A stretch of DNA of 64,000 bases, from positions 2,790,001 through 2,854,000 of the forward strand of contig OZ255707.1 in assembly GCA_965277075.1 (NCBI GenBank). The letters are read 5' to 3'. This document shows, piece after piece, positions 7,876 to 17,364 of the stretch; within the stretch, counting starts at the first letter, position 1, and each line of letters starts with the position of its first letter. The notes beneath the pieces are model-generated. The model did no database searches. It was not told where the DNA came from and saw only the letters and a program-made list of their open reading frames with translations. The translations under genes and the position numbers were made by a program. The stretch comes from Lustribacter sp965277075. GTDB taxonomy: Bacteria; Vulcanimicrobiota; Vulcanimicrobiia; Vulcanimicrobiales; Vulcanimicrobiaceae.

Positions 7876-9952
7876 GAGCAGCGGTGTTGCTACGCGCCGG
7901 AGCGCGGTTCCCCGTGCGAATTGGGTGCGACGGTCGGCGATCGGCGTTGCCTGCGCGGTGCTCATCATTGCCGCGGTCGTCGCGGCGACGCGCGATCTGA
8001 TCGAGCGCGCGTATTTACAACATATCCTCGTCGGCGCGCTCGACGCCGACGTGACGATCGGCGGTCTGCGCCATCAAGACGGCCTCACGGTATTGGACGC
8101 CGTCCGCGTCAGAACGCCGCGCGGTACGACCGTGCGCGCGGAGACGCTGACGTATCGCGCGCACGGTGACGCGTGGGACATTACGCCGGTGGATTTGCAC
8201 GTGACGGTGCCGCGTGCGACGCTCGGGGACTCGGATCTGCCGCGCTTTCTAGCCGCCGCGCACGATTTGGGAATCCGGCGCGCGGTGATACACCTGCGAG
8301 ATGCGGGCGTCGACTTTATGACCGCCGACGACGTGAAGGCGGTCGAGCTTGCGGGCATCAGCGGCGAGGTACATGCGGACCCCGCGCTTTCCTATGCGCT
8401 CGACGCGACGTGGGCCGACGATGTATCACCGCTCGGCGCGTTTCCCGTGAGCGCGAGCGCGACGACGACCGGGGGACGCGCCGTGCAACGATTCGCAGCG
8501 CGCGCGCTTCCGCTGAGTGGAATCGGCGCGCTCCTCGGGGGTGCCGGAGCAACGCTCTCCGGCGGCACGGCGCACGACGTTGCGGCAACGTACGACGGGG
8601 GGCTGCACGCAACGATGCGCCTCGACGGCGTGAACGTACGCGCGGGCGCATCAACGGTCGCGAACATCAGCGGCCCGCTGACGATCGTCGGCGACGGTTT
8701 TGGTTCCGGCGGTTTGGACGCGACGTTGCTGCCCGCGAACGTGCCGCTCGCGCTCACCGGCGAAGTGCACGACATGCACGACGCGGCGCTCGGCTCGCGT
8801 GATCTGCGCATGGTCGCCGACATGATCGGAAAAATCGCCGCGCAACCGAATTTGCGCTGGACCAACGTCGAGACGACGGCGCCCGGGATCATCTATGGCC
8901 AATACGCGATGACGACCAAGGACGTGCCGCACGTCGTTGCGCTCGTGACGATGGACCCGCGCGAACCGACGTTGCATTTCAACACCGCGCTCGCCGACGA
9001 TCGCATTATCTCGACGGGCGCGCGCACCTCGGATCTCGGCATACGAACGAATGCCGTCGCCGGCGTGAACGGCGACTACTTCGACATCGGCCGCACGTAC
9101 GAACCGCAAGGACTCTTGATACGCTCGGGCGTGCTGTTGCACGGGCCGACCGATCACGAAGCGTTGATTCTGGACCGCTCGAATCGTCCGGTCTTCGCGC
9201 GCTTTCATCTTCACGGTTCTATCACCGACGCCAACCGGCGCTACCCATTGACGCTGCTCAATTCGTGGCCGACGCGCGACGCTGCGCTGATCACGCCCGA
9301 TTACGGCAAGCGCTTACCGGCGGCGCCCGGCGTGACGTTCGCCGCGCTCAAGGCGCTCGGCGGTACACGCTACCGGGTAACGTCGGTGACGGCGATGGTC
9401 GCCGCGATTCCGGCGGTGCTCGGCGTCGGTTTCAGCGACGATCTGCACGAACCGCCGCCGCGGCCCGGCGACGTGCTCGACGTCCGCTACGCACTCGATC
9501 CGCCCGTCGACGGCGCGGTCGCCGGAATCGGTTCGGGTCCGCTGTTGCTCAAGGACGGACAGTGGTTCGAAGATCCGCACGCGCCCGCACCCGACGAGCG
9601 CGACGTCCCATGGCCGGTGATCGCCGTCGGTACGCTTGCCGACGGCACGATGATGTTCGCCGGCGTTGACGGCCGCCATCCGGAGCGCTCGATCGGGATG
9701 GCGCGACCGGAGTTCGCCGAGTTGCTGCGCGGCCTCGGCGTCGTCGATGCCATGGCCTTGGATTCGGGCGGTTCCGTCACGATGGTCGCACGCGCGCCCG
9801 GCGCGCACGCGGTGACATTGCACAACGTGCCCTCCGACAACAGCGCGGAGCGCTACGTGTCCGACGCGCTCTTCGCCTACAGCACGGCGCCCGAAGGCAC
9901 GATCGTGACCGTGCCGCGTCCGCACACCGAACCGTCACCCGCGGCCAAGTGA
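7874..9952 (+). CDS. AsmA-like/NAGPA phosphodiester glycosidase fusion
   Basis: 692 residues. An N-terminal membrane anchor (VACAVLIIAAVVAATRD) is followed by about 270 residues of beta-rich AsmA/TamB-like sequence (DADVTIGGLRHQDG, LTVLDAVRVRTPRG). A NAGPA domain (PF09992) follows: ISTGARTSDLGIRTNAVAGV, NGDYFDIG, GPLLLKDG, PDERDVPWPVIAVG and the conserved ALDSGGSVTMVAR. NAGPA enzymes remove GlcNAc-1-phosphodiester caps or related linkages. It is followed by a second NAGPA gene with a GTGA overlap. The joining of an AsmA-like arm to a NAGPA enzyme is uncommon. Confidence 0.82.
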   Translation: MSSGVATRRSAVPRANWVRRSAIGVACAVLIIAAVVAATRDLIERAYLQHILVGALDADVTIGGLRHQDGLTVLDAVRVRTPRGTTVRAETLTYRAHGDAWDITPVDLHVTVPRATLGDSDLPRFLAAAHDLGIRRAVIHLRDAGVDFMTADDVKAVELAGISGEVHADPALSYALDATWADDVSPLGAFPVSASATTTGGRAVQRFAARALPLSGIGALLGGAGATLSGGTAHDVAATYDGGLHATMRLDGVNVRAGASTVANISGPLTIVGDGFGSGGLDATLLPANVPLALTGEVHDMHDAALGSRDLRMVADMIGKIAAQPNLRWTNVETTAPGIIYGQYAMTTKDVPHVVALVTMDPREPTLHFNTALADDRIISTGARTSDLGIRTNAVAGVNGDYFDIGRTYEPQGLLIRSGVLLHGPTDHEALILDRSNRPVFARFHLHGSITDANRRYPLTLLNSWPTRDAALITPDYGKRLPAAPGVTFAALKALGGTRYRVTSVTAMVAAIPAVLGVGFSDDLHEPPPRPGDVLDVRYALDPPVDGAVAGIGSGPLLLKDGQWFEDPHAPAPDERDVPWPVIAVGTLADGTMMFAGVDGRHPERSIGMARPEFAELLRGLGVVDAMALDSGGSVTMVARAPGAHAVTLHNVPSDNSAERYVSDALFAYSTAPEGTIVTVPRPHTEPSPAAK

Positions 9953-11916
9953 TTCCGTTTCCGCCCGAACTCGTTCCGCCCGCGCCGTTTCCGCTCATTG
10001 TCGCGCAAGCACATGCGCCCGAGTTCGTCGCGCCGGGAATTCGGCGCGACGACTACCGGCTCATGACGTCGGACGGTCCGCTCGTCGTTCACGTCGTCGC
10101 AATCGATCCGGCCGAGCCGACGGTTCGTCTCGGTGCGGTCGTCGCGCACGATCGGATGATCTCGTCAGGCGAAACGGTTTCGTCGATGACGCGTCGTACG
10201 CGGGGGGTCGTCGGGATCAACGCTGACTACTTCGATATCACCAACACGAATCAACCGCTCAACATCGTCGTGCGCGACGGCGTCCTCGCGCGCACGCCGT
10301 CCAAGCGGGTCGCGCTCGCGGTCGGCAGCGATCGTCGCGTTTCGATCGGCTACGTTACGTTCACCGGCACCGTGTCGTACGGCGCGACGCGCCTTCCATT
10401 GACGACGGTCAACGAGTGGCCGCCGCAGGGTGGGGTCGCGTTGCTCACACCGGCGTACGGTCTGCTCTCGGCAGCCGCCGGCGTGCAGCTTGCGCATGTC
10501 GCTCCGGTCGATAGCGTTGCGGGAACGCCGGGTGCGTACCGCGTGACCGACGTCGGGCCGGCGCTGCCGGGTGCCGTGACGGCGACGGCGCTTGGGTTCG
10601 GTCCGGCCGCGCTTCGCCTCGGCGCGCCGCCGGCGGCCGGCGATGTCGTGCAGCTCGCGTTCGATACGACGCCGCCGCTCGCGGGGATCGATACAGCCGT
10701 CGGCGGCGGACCGCTGCTCGTCGCCGGCGGCGCCGCGGTCGACGATCCGCAAAGCCCGGCGCCCGAAGAGCGCGACGTACGATTTCCGGTCGCGGGCGCT
10801 GCGCGCGAAGCCGACGGAACGCTGCTGTGTATCGTCGTCGACGGACGACGAATCGCGACGTCCGTCGGTCTGACGCGCCCGCAGTTCGGCGCGCTGATGC
10901 TCGCGTTCGGGGCCGTCGACGGCATGGCGTTCGATTCGGGCGGGTCGGCGACGCTCGTCGCGCGCGTGCTCGGCGACGCCGAGCCGACCGTGCGCAACGA
11001 TCCAAGCGACGGCGTCGAACGTCCCGTTGCCGACGCACTTGTCGCGTACAGTGATGCGCCCGCCGGCGAACACGCGCATTTGATCGTTCGCCCGGCGTCC
11101 TTGCGCGCGCTGGCCGGTGCTCGCGTCGCCCTGCACGGCGCGATCGTCGACGATGCGGGGCACCTGTTGCATGCAGCGACCGTGGAACCCATCGTCGTGG
11201 GCGCGGGCGCCGGTGCACACACGGCGGTCGCACGCGACAGCGCCGACGCGCTCGAAGCGCCCGTTCTTTATCGCACCGTCGATCGGCTGCAGTCATTGTC
11301 GATCGTCGCCGACCGGCCCCACCCGCAGCCCGGCGAAGGGCTCACGCTGACGCTCGCGGGTTTCGACGATCGCGGCCAACCGGTCGAACTCGGCACCGCT
11401 GCGGTGCGCTGGACGATCGACGGCGTCGCAAGCACCGGCACGACCCAACGCGCCTACGATACGGCGCGCGGCGACGCGACCGTCGCTGCGGCGCTCGCCG
11501 GCGCGACGGCATCGCTGCGCGTTCGCGTCGGATCGCACGTGCTCGCGATTCCGAATCCGGAGATCACGCTCGCCTACGATCTGACCGGAAACTCGCGCGC
11601 CGCCTACGCGCAGACCGATATCGGTTTGCCGGACGAACCGCTTTCGTTCGCGCTCGACGTCTTCGGCGACGGCACCGGAACGCCGTTGCGCGCAGCGTTC
11701 GTCAACCGCTACGGCGAGCGCCATGCGCTCACGCTCGCGAAGCGCGTCGACTGGATCGGGTGGCGCCGAGTGACGATCGCGTTGCCGCCGGACCTGAATC
11801 CGCCGATCCGGCTGACGTCGATGTACGTTGTCCCGTCGCTCGGCGGTCCAGCGGTGCGCGCCGCCGGAACGCTGCGGTTCCGCTCGCTCTCCGTTGTGAT
11901 TCCGGGCTTGCGCTGA
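9949..11916 (+). CDS. NAGPA-domain phosphodiester glycosidase with C-terminal beta domains
   Basis: 655 residues from GTG 9949, overlapping the previous stop by 4 bases. The N-terminal two-thirds is a NAGPA domain paralogous to the upstream gene: MISSGETVSSMTRRTRGVVG, NADYFDIT, GGGPLLVAGG, PEERDVRFPVAG, FDSGGSATLVAR. Residues 360 onward hold Ig-like or carbohydrate-binding beta domains (LTLAGFDDRGQPVELGTAAV is bacterial Ig-like). No typical signal peptide is seen at the chosen start, although the product should act outside the cytoplasm. A later start or a different export route cannot be excluded. Confidence 0.8.
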   Translation: MIPFPPELVPPAPFPLIVAQAHAPEFVAPGIRRDDYRLMTSDGPLVVHVVAIDPAEPTVRLGAVVAHDRMISSGETVSSMTRRTRGVVGINADYFDITNTNQPLNIVVRDGVLARTPSKRVALAVGSDRRVSIGYVTFTGTVSYGATRLPLTTVNEWPPQGGVALLTPAYGLLSAAAGVQLAHVAPVDSVAGTPGAYRVTDVGPALPGAVTATALGFGPAALRLGAPPAAGDVVQLAFDTTPPLAGIDTAVGGGPLLVAGGAAVDDPQSPAPEERDVRFPVAGAAREADGTLLCIVVDGRRIATSVGLTRPQFGALMLAFGAVDGMAFDSGGSATLVARVLGDAEPTVRNDPSDGVERPVADALVAYSDAPAGEHAHLIVRPASLRALAGARVALHGAIVDDAGHLLHAATVEPIVVGAGAGAHTAVARDSADALEAPVLYRTVDRLQSLSIVADRPHPQPGEGLTLTLAGFDDRGQPVELGTAAVRWTIDGVASTGTTQRAYDTARGDATVAAALAGATASLRVRVGSHVLAIPNPEITLAYDLTGNSRAAYAQTDIGLPDEPLSFALDVFGDGTGTPLRAAFVNRYGERHALTLAKRVDWIGWRRVTIALPPDLNPPIRLTSMYVVPSLGGPAVRAAGTLRFRSLSVVIPGLR

Positions 11917-12656
11917 TGCGCGCACGCGCGCTGCTCCTGTTGATCGCGGGGTTCCTCGCGGCCGGCACGCCGACCGCTGCGGAAACGTCACCGGCGGGCG
12001 TTCCCGTGCTGATGTACCATCGCGTCGATGCCGACACGCCGGCGGATGCCGTCGGGCGTTCCCTCACGCTCGAGCCCGCCGCGTTTGCCGCGCAGCTCGC
12101 GTGGTTGCGCGACCATCACATCGGCACGATGACGATGGACGAATTGGCCGACGCGCTCGCACACGGGCGGCATCCCCGCCGCACGGTGGTGTTGACGTTC
12201 GATGACGGTTACGCCGACGCCGCGACCGTCGTGACACCGATTCTCCAACGTTACGGTGCGCGCGCGAGCTTCTACGTGAGCGCCGGCTTTCTCGGCGACG
12301 GGCGCCATCTGACGTGGCCGCAGCTCCGCGCCATGCGTGCTTCCGGGATGGAAATCGGCTGTCACGGAACGCATCACCTCGATCTGTCGACGCTCGACCG
12401 GGCGGCCGCGACGTACGAGATCGGGCACTGCGTTGCGACGCTGGGCCGTTATCTCGCGACGCCCACGACCTATGCGTACGCGGCGGGAAAATGGAACGCG
12501 ACGACGCTTACCATCGTGAAGGCTGCCGGTTTGAAAGCGGCCCTCACCGAACATCCGGGGACCGTTACCTCACTCGGATCACCGTATACGTTGCCGCGGC
12601 GCCGGGTCGACCGAGACGACGCCATCGATGCGTTTGGAGCATTGGCGACGCCGTAG
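11916..12656 (+). CDS. Secreted polysaccharide deacetylase
   Basis: 246 residues from ATG 11916, sharing one base with the preceding TGA. A signal peptide (RARALLLLIAGFLAAG) precedes VPVLMYHRVD, then TVVLTFDDGYADAATVVTPI (TFDDG catalytic Asp pair) and MEIGCHGTHHLDLSTL, supplying the H-x3-H metal site. So it has the intact motif set that the deacetylase at 7084-7875 lacks. It probably deacetylates GlcNAc-containing polymer in the periplasm or at the cell surface, together with the two NAGPA enzymes before it. Confidence 0.88.
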   Translation: MRARALLLLIAGFLAAGTPTAAETSPAGVPVLMYHRVDADTPADAVGRSLTLEPAAFAAQLAWLRDHHIGTMTMDELADALAHGRHPRRTVVLTFDDGYADAATVVTPILQRYGARASFYVSAGFLGDGRHLTWPQLRAMRASGMEIGCHGTHHLDLSTLDRAAATYEIGHCVATLGRYLATPTTYAYAAGKWNATTLTIVKAAGLKAALTEHPGTVTSLGSPYTLPRRRVDRDDAIDAFGALATP

Positions 12657-12699
12657 ACCGGGGGCATGATTTGGCTGGTGCTCCGCTAAGTCCCGACCG

Positions 12700-13116
12700 A
12701 TGATCGCGGTTGTGATGGCCGGCGTCCTTGCGCTGGCGTCGCCGGACCCCACGTGTATCGGTCCGGACATTTCGGTCACCGATTTGCGCCTCAACGTTGT
12801 GAAAGGATCAACGAAAACAAACACGCCCGATCGTTTTCTGGTCACCGCGGACTTGACGAACATCGGGACGCAGCCGCAGCAACCGAATGTCCGTCAGCAC
12901 GCGGAACTCGTGCGCGACGGGATGGTCATCGCGACGCAGCCCTTGCCCTCGCTCGCGAGCGCGGTCACGTATCCACTCCAATTTCGCGTCTTCCGCGACG
13001 CGAAGCAGCGCAAGGATCCGCTCGAAGTCCTCGTGCGGTACGTGCTCGACGACCGGACCAAGACGCCGACGATGAACTGCTCGGGCGCGAACGACTCGAT
13101 GCAAAAGATTTTTTAG
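12700..13116 (+). CDS. Secreted hypothetical protein (CARDB-like fold possible)
   Basis: 138 residues. A short hydrophobic leader (MIAVVMAGVLALASP) predicts export. The mature part has the alternating pattern of a small beta-sandwich (FLVTADLTNIGTQPQQPNVR, VTYPLQFRVF, LEVLVRYVLDD), resembling CARDB or Ig-like adhesion domains, with cysteines near both ends (TCIG and NCSG) that could form a disulphide. No catalytic motif is visible. Its TAG overlaps the GTG of the alpha-mannosidase, so it probably belongs to the same transcript. Function unknown. Confidence 0.65.
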   Translation: MIAVVMAGVLALASPDPTCIGPDISVTDLRLNVVKGSTKTNTPDRFLVTADLTNIGTQPQQPNVRQHAELVRDGMVIATQPLPSLASAVTYPLQFRVFRDAKQRKDPLEVLVRYVLDDRTKTPTMNCSGANDSMQKIF

Positions 13117-15563
13117 TGCGCGTGCGCCTCGAGCGGCGCGAATCGAACGAGGACACGGTGACGTTGGGCGCACGCGTTACGTTCGGCGCAACCGTTGTTC
13201 GCCTCCGGTACGCAACGCGCGCCGGCGCGGTCCTGCGCATCGACGGTTCCGTCGGCGGCGCCTTTGACGGCAAGCACGAGACGATCGACGTCATCGCCAC
13301 GCCGGGCGAACACGACGTCAGCGTTACCGTCGACCGGAGCGCGTTGCCGACGTCCGGTTTGCCGTCGGGTGACGGCATCCGCTGGCGCTGGATGCTCGCG
13401 CGCGCCGAGGAGCCGCCGGCCGATGAGCTCGGTGTCACTCCGTCGCCCGATGCCTACGGCGCGCTGCCGGCGACGCGACCGCACGATCCGCCGCTGGTCG
13501 GTCACGCGCACCTCGATGTCGCCTGGCTGTGGACGTTTGCCGACACGCGGCGCAAAGCGGTGCGCACGTTCGCAACGGCGCTACGTCAGCTTACGCTCGA
13601 CGACCGGTATGTCTACGCGCAAAGCCAATCGCAACTCTACGCGTGGGTCGGGTCCGAAGATCCGGAACTTCTCGCACGCGTTCGCGAACGCGTCGGTCAC
13701 GGCTGGGACGCGAGCGTTGCAGCGATGTGGGTCGAGCCCGATTTGCATGCACCGTCCGGCGAGTCGATCCTGCGTCAGTTCTCATACGGCGTGCGGTACG
13801 CGGTCGAGCAACTCGGCGCGACGCCGGATGTCGTCTGGTTGCCGGATACGTTCGGTTTTCCGTCGACGTTGCCGACCCTCGCGGTACATGCCGGAATGCG
13901 CTCGTTCGCCACGACCAAACTGCAATGGAACGAGACGACGCGTTGGCCGTATCCGCAGTTCTGTTGGTACGGCGACGACGGTTCGTATCTCGTTTCGGCC
14001 GTCATCGACGCATACGACGGCGCTGTGACGCCGACGCGAACGACGATCGCGCGTGAACGGTGCGAATTGCTCGTGCACGGGTTCGGCGACGGCGGCGGCG
14101 GCGCAATCGACGCCGATTTGCGCTCCCAAAGCCGCGAGACGGAACCATGGACCGGCGTCGCGGCGTGGTTTCGCGACGTCGACGCGCGCGTGCTGCCGCT
14201 GTGGCGCGGCGAACTCTATCTCGAAACGCACCGCGGAACATATACGACGCATCGCGACGTAAAATCGCGGAACGCGGCGCTCGAGCGCTCGATCGGTGAA
14301 GCCGAAGAACTCGTCGCGTGGTGCATCGCCGTGCGCGCTCCGGCTTCGGTCGTTCGTCCGCTGGCCGACGATTTGCGTCAAGCGTGGCCACTCGTGCTCA
14401 AGAATCAGTTTCACGACGTCATCGCGGGAACGTCGATCGGTGAGGTGTACCGTGACGTGCACGCGGACTACGATCGCGCGGAACGGATCGTGGAACGCGT
14501 GCGCGGCGGTGCGCGCTCGTTGTTGCCGCGTGCCGACGTCGACCTGCGCTTGACGCCCGTCGCGCCGCTCGAAGATGACGAGGGATTCTGCTTCGTCAAC
14601 GACTTCGTTACGGCGCGCGTCCGGCATGACGGAACGTTCGTCGAGTTGCGCGGCGTCGACGGCCCGAATTTGGTATCGATCGCGAACGGACTGCTGATGT
14701 ACGTCGACAAGCCGCGCGCCTGGGACGCGTGGAATCTCGATGCGTCCTACGAGCGGCACCCGCGACGGCTGCGGCCGGGAAATGCGCGCATCGTCGATGG
14801 TGGACTTGAAGTGGAACTCGCCGGCGACGGCGCCGCGATCGTCATGCGCGTCGTGCTCAATGAGGGCGAACCGTACGTTCGCGTGGAGCTTGCGGTCCGG
14901 TGGGGCGCCACGCATCGCCTCTTGCGCGCGGAACATTGTTTCGCGCTGCAGACAACGCAGGCGCGCTTCGGCCAACCGCACGGGACGCTCGTTCGCACCG
15001 CCGCACCGCATACGCCGGCCGAACGCGCGCGCTTCGAGGTTCCGGCGCAGCGTTGGGTGCACGTCGATGACGGCGCGTACGGCGCGGCGATCTTCGCGCC
15101 GGACACCTACGGTTGGAGCGCGTTCGCGCTTCGCAGCGGCGGCATTCGCGTGGGCGCGTCGTTGTTGCGCGCGCCGGTCTGGCCCGACCCGGGCGCGGAT
15201 CGCGGCGACCACACGATCGCGTATGCGATCGCGCCGACGGCGGGCGCGACGATCGGCGATCTTGAGGCGGCGTGGCGCGACTATGCGGAACCGCAGCGCG
15301 TCCGTCTTTTCACCTGCGAGGATCCGGCGGTGCTCATCGTCGCGACCAAGCCGGCGGACGATGGGAACGGGACGATCGTGCGCGTGCGCGAGTGTAACGG
15401 CGAAGCACGGCGCGTCGAGTTGATCTGCGGCGGACGCATGCGGGGCGCCGAACCCGTCGACGCGTGCGAACGTTCGATCGCGGGCACGGCGGCAGTCGAA
15501 GGCGAACGCCTCTCCTTGATGTTACCGGCCTTCGCGCTTCGCTCATTTCGCGTGTTTGCATGA
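13116..15563 (+). CDS. Alpha-mannosidase, GH38
   Basis: About 815 residues from GTG 13116. The GH38 catalytic core is clear: VGHAHLDVAWLWTFADTRRK (zinc ligands His and Asp), AQSQSQLYAW, MWVEPDLHAPSGESILRQF, VVWLPDTFGFPSTLP (nucleophile Asp) and FHDVIAGTSIGEVY further on. The C-terminal half is the beta-rich domain usual for the family. Domain content and length fit bacterial class II alpha-mannosidases that trim alpha-mannosides from glycans. There is no signal peptide, so the enzyme is probably cytoplasmic, acting on imported oligosaccharides. The stop overlaps the HAD gene start (ATGA). Confidence 0.92.
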   Translation: MRVRLERRESNEDTVTLGARVTFGATVVRLRYATRAGAVLRIDGSVGGAFDGKHETIDVIATPGEHDVSVTVDRSALPTSGLPSGDGIRWRWMLARAEEPPADELGVTPSPDAYGALPATRPHDPPLVGHAHLDVAWLWTFADTRRKAVRTFATALRQLTLDDRYVYAQSQSQLYAWVGSEDPELLARVRERVGHGWDASVAAMWVEPDLHAPSGESILRQFSYGVRYAVEQLGATPDVVWLPDTFGFPSTLPTLAVHAGMRSFATTKLQWNETTRWPYPQFCWYGDDGSYLVSAVIDAYDGAVTPTRTTIARERCELLVHGFGDGGGGAIDADLRSQSRETEPWTGVAAWFRDVDARVLPLWRGELYLETHRGTYTTHRDVKSRNAALERSIGEAEELVAWCIAVRAPASVVRPLADDLRQAWPLVLKNQFHDVIAGTSIGEVYRDVHADYDRAERIVERVRGGARSLLPRADVDLRLTPVAPLEDDEGFCFVNDFVTARVRHDGTFVELRGVDGPNLVSIANGLLMYVDKPRAWDAWNLDASYERHPRRLRPGNARIVDGGLEVELAGDGAAIVMRVVLNEGEPYVRVELAVRWGATHRLLRAEHCFALQTTQARFGQPHGTLVRTAAPHTPAERARFEVPAQRWVHVDDGAYGAAIFAPDTYGWSAFALRSGGIRVGASLLRAPVWPDPGADRGDHTIAYAIAPTAGATIGDLEAAWRDYAEPQRVRLFTCEDPAVLIVATKPADDGNGTIVRVRECNGEARRVELICGGRMRGAEPVDACERSIAGTAAVEGERLSLMLPAFALRSFRVFA

Positions 15564-16351
15564 CGCGCGCGCGCCCGCCGATCGACACCGTGCTCTTCGA
15601 TCTCGATGACACGCTGCACGACGACACCGCCGCGTATACCGCCGCCGCGGCGCGCGTGGCGTCGGACGTTGCCGCCGACCGCGGCATCGATGCCGGCGGT
15701 TTGCTCGACGCGTACGTCGCCGAAGCGAACGGATTCTGGAAGAAGCTCTCGACCGAGCACCTCACGACGCCGATTCACGATGCGCGCACACAATTATGGT
15801 ACGACGCGCTCGCGGCCGTCGGCGTCGCCGAGAGCGCGCTCGCGCGCGTCTGCGCCGAGCGCTACAACGGGTATCGCGCCGACGAGCTGGAGCTTGCGCC
15901 TGGTGCGATGGACGTGTTGGTCGCGTTGCGCGAGCGTGGCTGCAAGATCGGCATCGTGACGAACGGCTTCGCCGCGACGCACCACGAGAAGATCGACCGT
16001 CTCGCGTTGCGCGCGCACATCGACGGGTTGTTCTTGGCTGATGAGATGGGCATGGTCAAGCCTGACCCGCGGGTGTTCGTTCACGCTTGCGAAGCGCTGG
16101 GCAGCGTCCCCGAGCGCAGCGCGATGGTCGGCGACCGCTACGACCGCGACATCACGGGCGCGCAAGAAGCCGGCTTGTTCACGGTCCTGATCGACGTTCA
16201 CGCCATTCCGATCCCCGACGGTTCGCCGGCGCCGGACGCGACCGTCACGGTGATCGGCGACGTCCTCGCCGTGCTCCCGACGATACGACGGCAAGAGGCA
16301 CCCGTCGCGGCACCGAACGCTGGAGGAGAGCTGCCTGCCTTCCCGCGCTAG
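15560..16351 (+). CDS. HAD family hydrolase (phosphatase)
   Basis: 263 residues from ATG 15560. HAD motifs in order: DTVLFDLDDTLHDD (motif I, nucleophile Asp), IGIVTNGF (motif II), KPDPRVFVHACEALG (motif III lysine) and MVGDRYDRDITGAQEAG (motif IV). The cap is alpha-helical (type C1), as in YjjG-like nucleotidases and sugar phosphatases. Substrate unknown; being coupled to GH38 suggests a sugar phosphate, for example after phosphorolysis, but that is inference. The last 25 residues (APVAAPNAGGELPAFPR) look unstructured. Confidence 0.87.
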   Translation: MTRARPPIDTVLFDLDDTLHDDTAAYTAAAARVASDVAADRGIDAGGLLDAYVAEANGFWKKLSTEHLTTPIHDARTQLWYDALAAVGVAESALARVCAERYNGYRADELELAPGAMDVLVALRERGCKIGIVTNGFAATHHEKIDRLALRAHIDGLFLADEMGMVKPDPRVFVHACEALGSVPERSAMVGDRYDRDITGAQEAGLFTVLIDVHAIPIPDGSPAPDATVTVIGDVLAVLPTIRRQEAPVAAPNAGGELPAFPR

Positions 16352-16359
16352 GAGACTTC

Positions 16360-17094
16360 GTGCAAACGCAATCCCTCGAAAATGTCTTCGCGCGATCGTG
16401 GCAGTTGCTGACCCGCAATTGGATCATCATTCTCCCGGGAATCGTCGTCGGGTTGATCGTCGGCATCGTCAACGACGTTCTGGCGCCGCCGATCACGTAC
16501 GGCGACCCGACGACGACAGGCGGCGTTGTGAGTCACGGATTGGCAAACGTCGTGCCGGGCTTGCTCAGCGCCGTCGTCGGCATCGCCGGCCTCGTCGTGA
16601 CGCAGTGTTACACGGTCGGGATGGCCGGCGCGGCGTGGGCGCGCGGGACGACGTCGCTCGGTGACGGCGCCGCCGCGTTGCGTGCCGACGCCGGGAACGT
16701 GCTGGGCGCGGCCGTCGGCCTTTTTGTCTTCGGTGTGATCGCCGTGGCGTTGGCGATTTTCACCTTCGGCATCTCGCTTTTTGCGTACTATCTCTTCATG
16801 CTTTACGTGCTGCCGTCGGCGGTGGTCGGAAATCATGGCGGCATGGCGGCGATTCGTGAATCGATCGCGATCACACGCGCGAAGTTCAGCACGACGCTCA
16901 TCATCGGCATCGTGCTTGCGGTGATCGGTGTTCTCGGCGGGCTCATCGCGCTGACGTTCGCGTTCGCGCCGCTCCTCGGGCCGATCGTGGCCGCCATCAT
17001 TTCGCAGAGCGTCGTCGGATTCTCGTCGCTCGTCCTCGTCGGTGAGTATCTCAATCTGCGCGGAACTCCATCGGCCCCGCCGCCGGTCTACTAA
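16360..17094 (+). CDS. Multi-pass membrane protein, glycerophosphoryl-diester-like membrane family
   Basis: 244 residues from GTG 16360, with GGAGA 5 bases upstream. Five or six strongly hydrophobic stretches are visible (WIIILPGIVVGLIVGIVND, VGLFVFGVIAVALAIFTFGI, LIIGIVLAVIGVLGGLIAL). A cytoplasmic motif GGMAAIRESIAITRAKFSTT precedes the last helices, as in DUF7847/GPDPase membrane-domain-like proteins and YciC-like families. It has no catalytic signature and is probably an envelope or export helper. The next small membrane gene starts 4 bases after its stop. Confidence 0.7.
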   Translation: MQTQSLENVFARSWQLLTRNWIIILPGIVVGLIVGIVNDVLAPPITYGDPTTTGGVVSHGLANVVPGLLSAVVGIAGLVVTQCYTVGMAGAAWARGTTSLGDGAAALRADAGNVLGAAVGLFVFGVIAVALAIFTFGISLFAYYLFMLYVLPSAVVGNHGGMAAIRESIAITRAKFSTTLIIGIVLAVIGVLGGLIALTFAFAPLLGPIVAAIISQSVVGFSSLVLVGEYLNLRGTPSAPPPVY

Positions 17095-17097
17095 ACC

Positions 17098-17325
17098 GTG
17101 GTCCTGGGTCTCCGCATCGCGGCAATCGTCATCGGCGTCGCCCTTTTCGCGCTTGCAGAGGTGCGCGACATTGCGAACGAACGGAAGCCCGCTGCGACCG
17201 GCCGCGAGCGCAACAAGACGTTCTATGACGACGCGACGGTCTTCGGTCTGCGCATTGCCGGGCTTGGCTTAGCCGTGCTGGCGCTCGTGTCGTGGGTGAT
17301 CGGCAACCACATGCCGCCGCGCTGA
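17098..17325 (+). CDS. Small two-helix membrane protein
   Basis: 75 residues from GTG 17098. Two transmembrane segments (LGLRIAAIVIGVALFAL and FGLRIAGLGLAVLALVSWVI) flank a charged linker containing NERKPAATGRERNKTFYDD. Spacing from the larger membrane gene suggests co-translation. No homolog is recognised with certainty. No ribosome-binding site is obvious, which leaves some doubt over the start. Confidence 0.55.
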   Translation: MVLGLRIAAIVIGVALFALAEVRDIANERKPAATGRERNKTFYDDATVFGLRIAGLGLAVLALVSWVIGNHMPPR

Positions 17326-17364
17326 GGTGCAACGTCGCGCATCTGCGGCGGGTCTAACGCCCGC

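Noticed and set aside
13782..15212. 476-codon open frame on the minus strand opposite the alpha-mannosidase
   Set aside because: It lies wholly antisense to a clear GH38 enzyme, is Arg-rich without domain pattern, and long antisense frames are expected in GC-rich genes.
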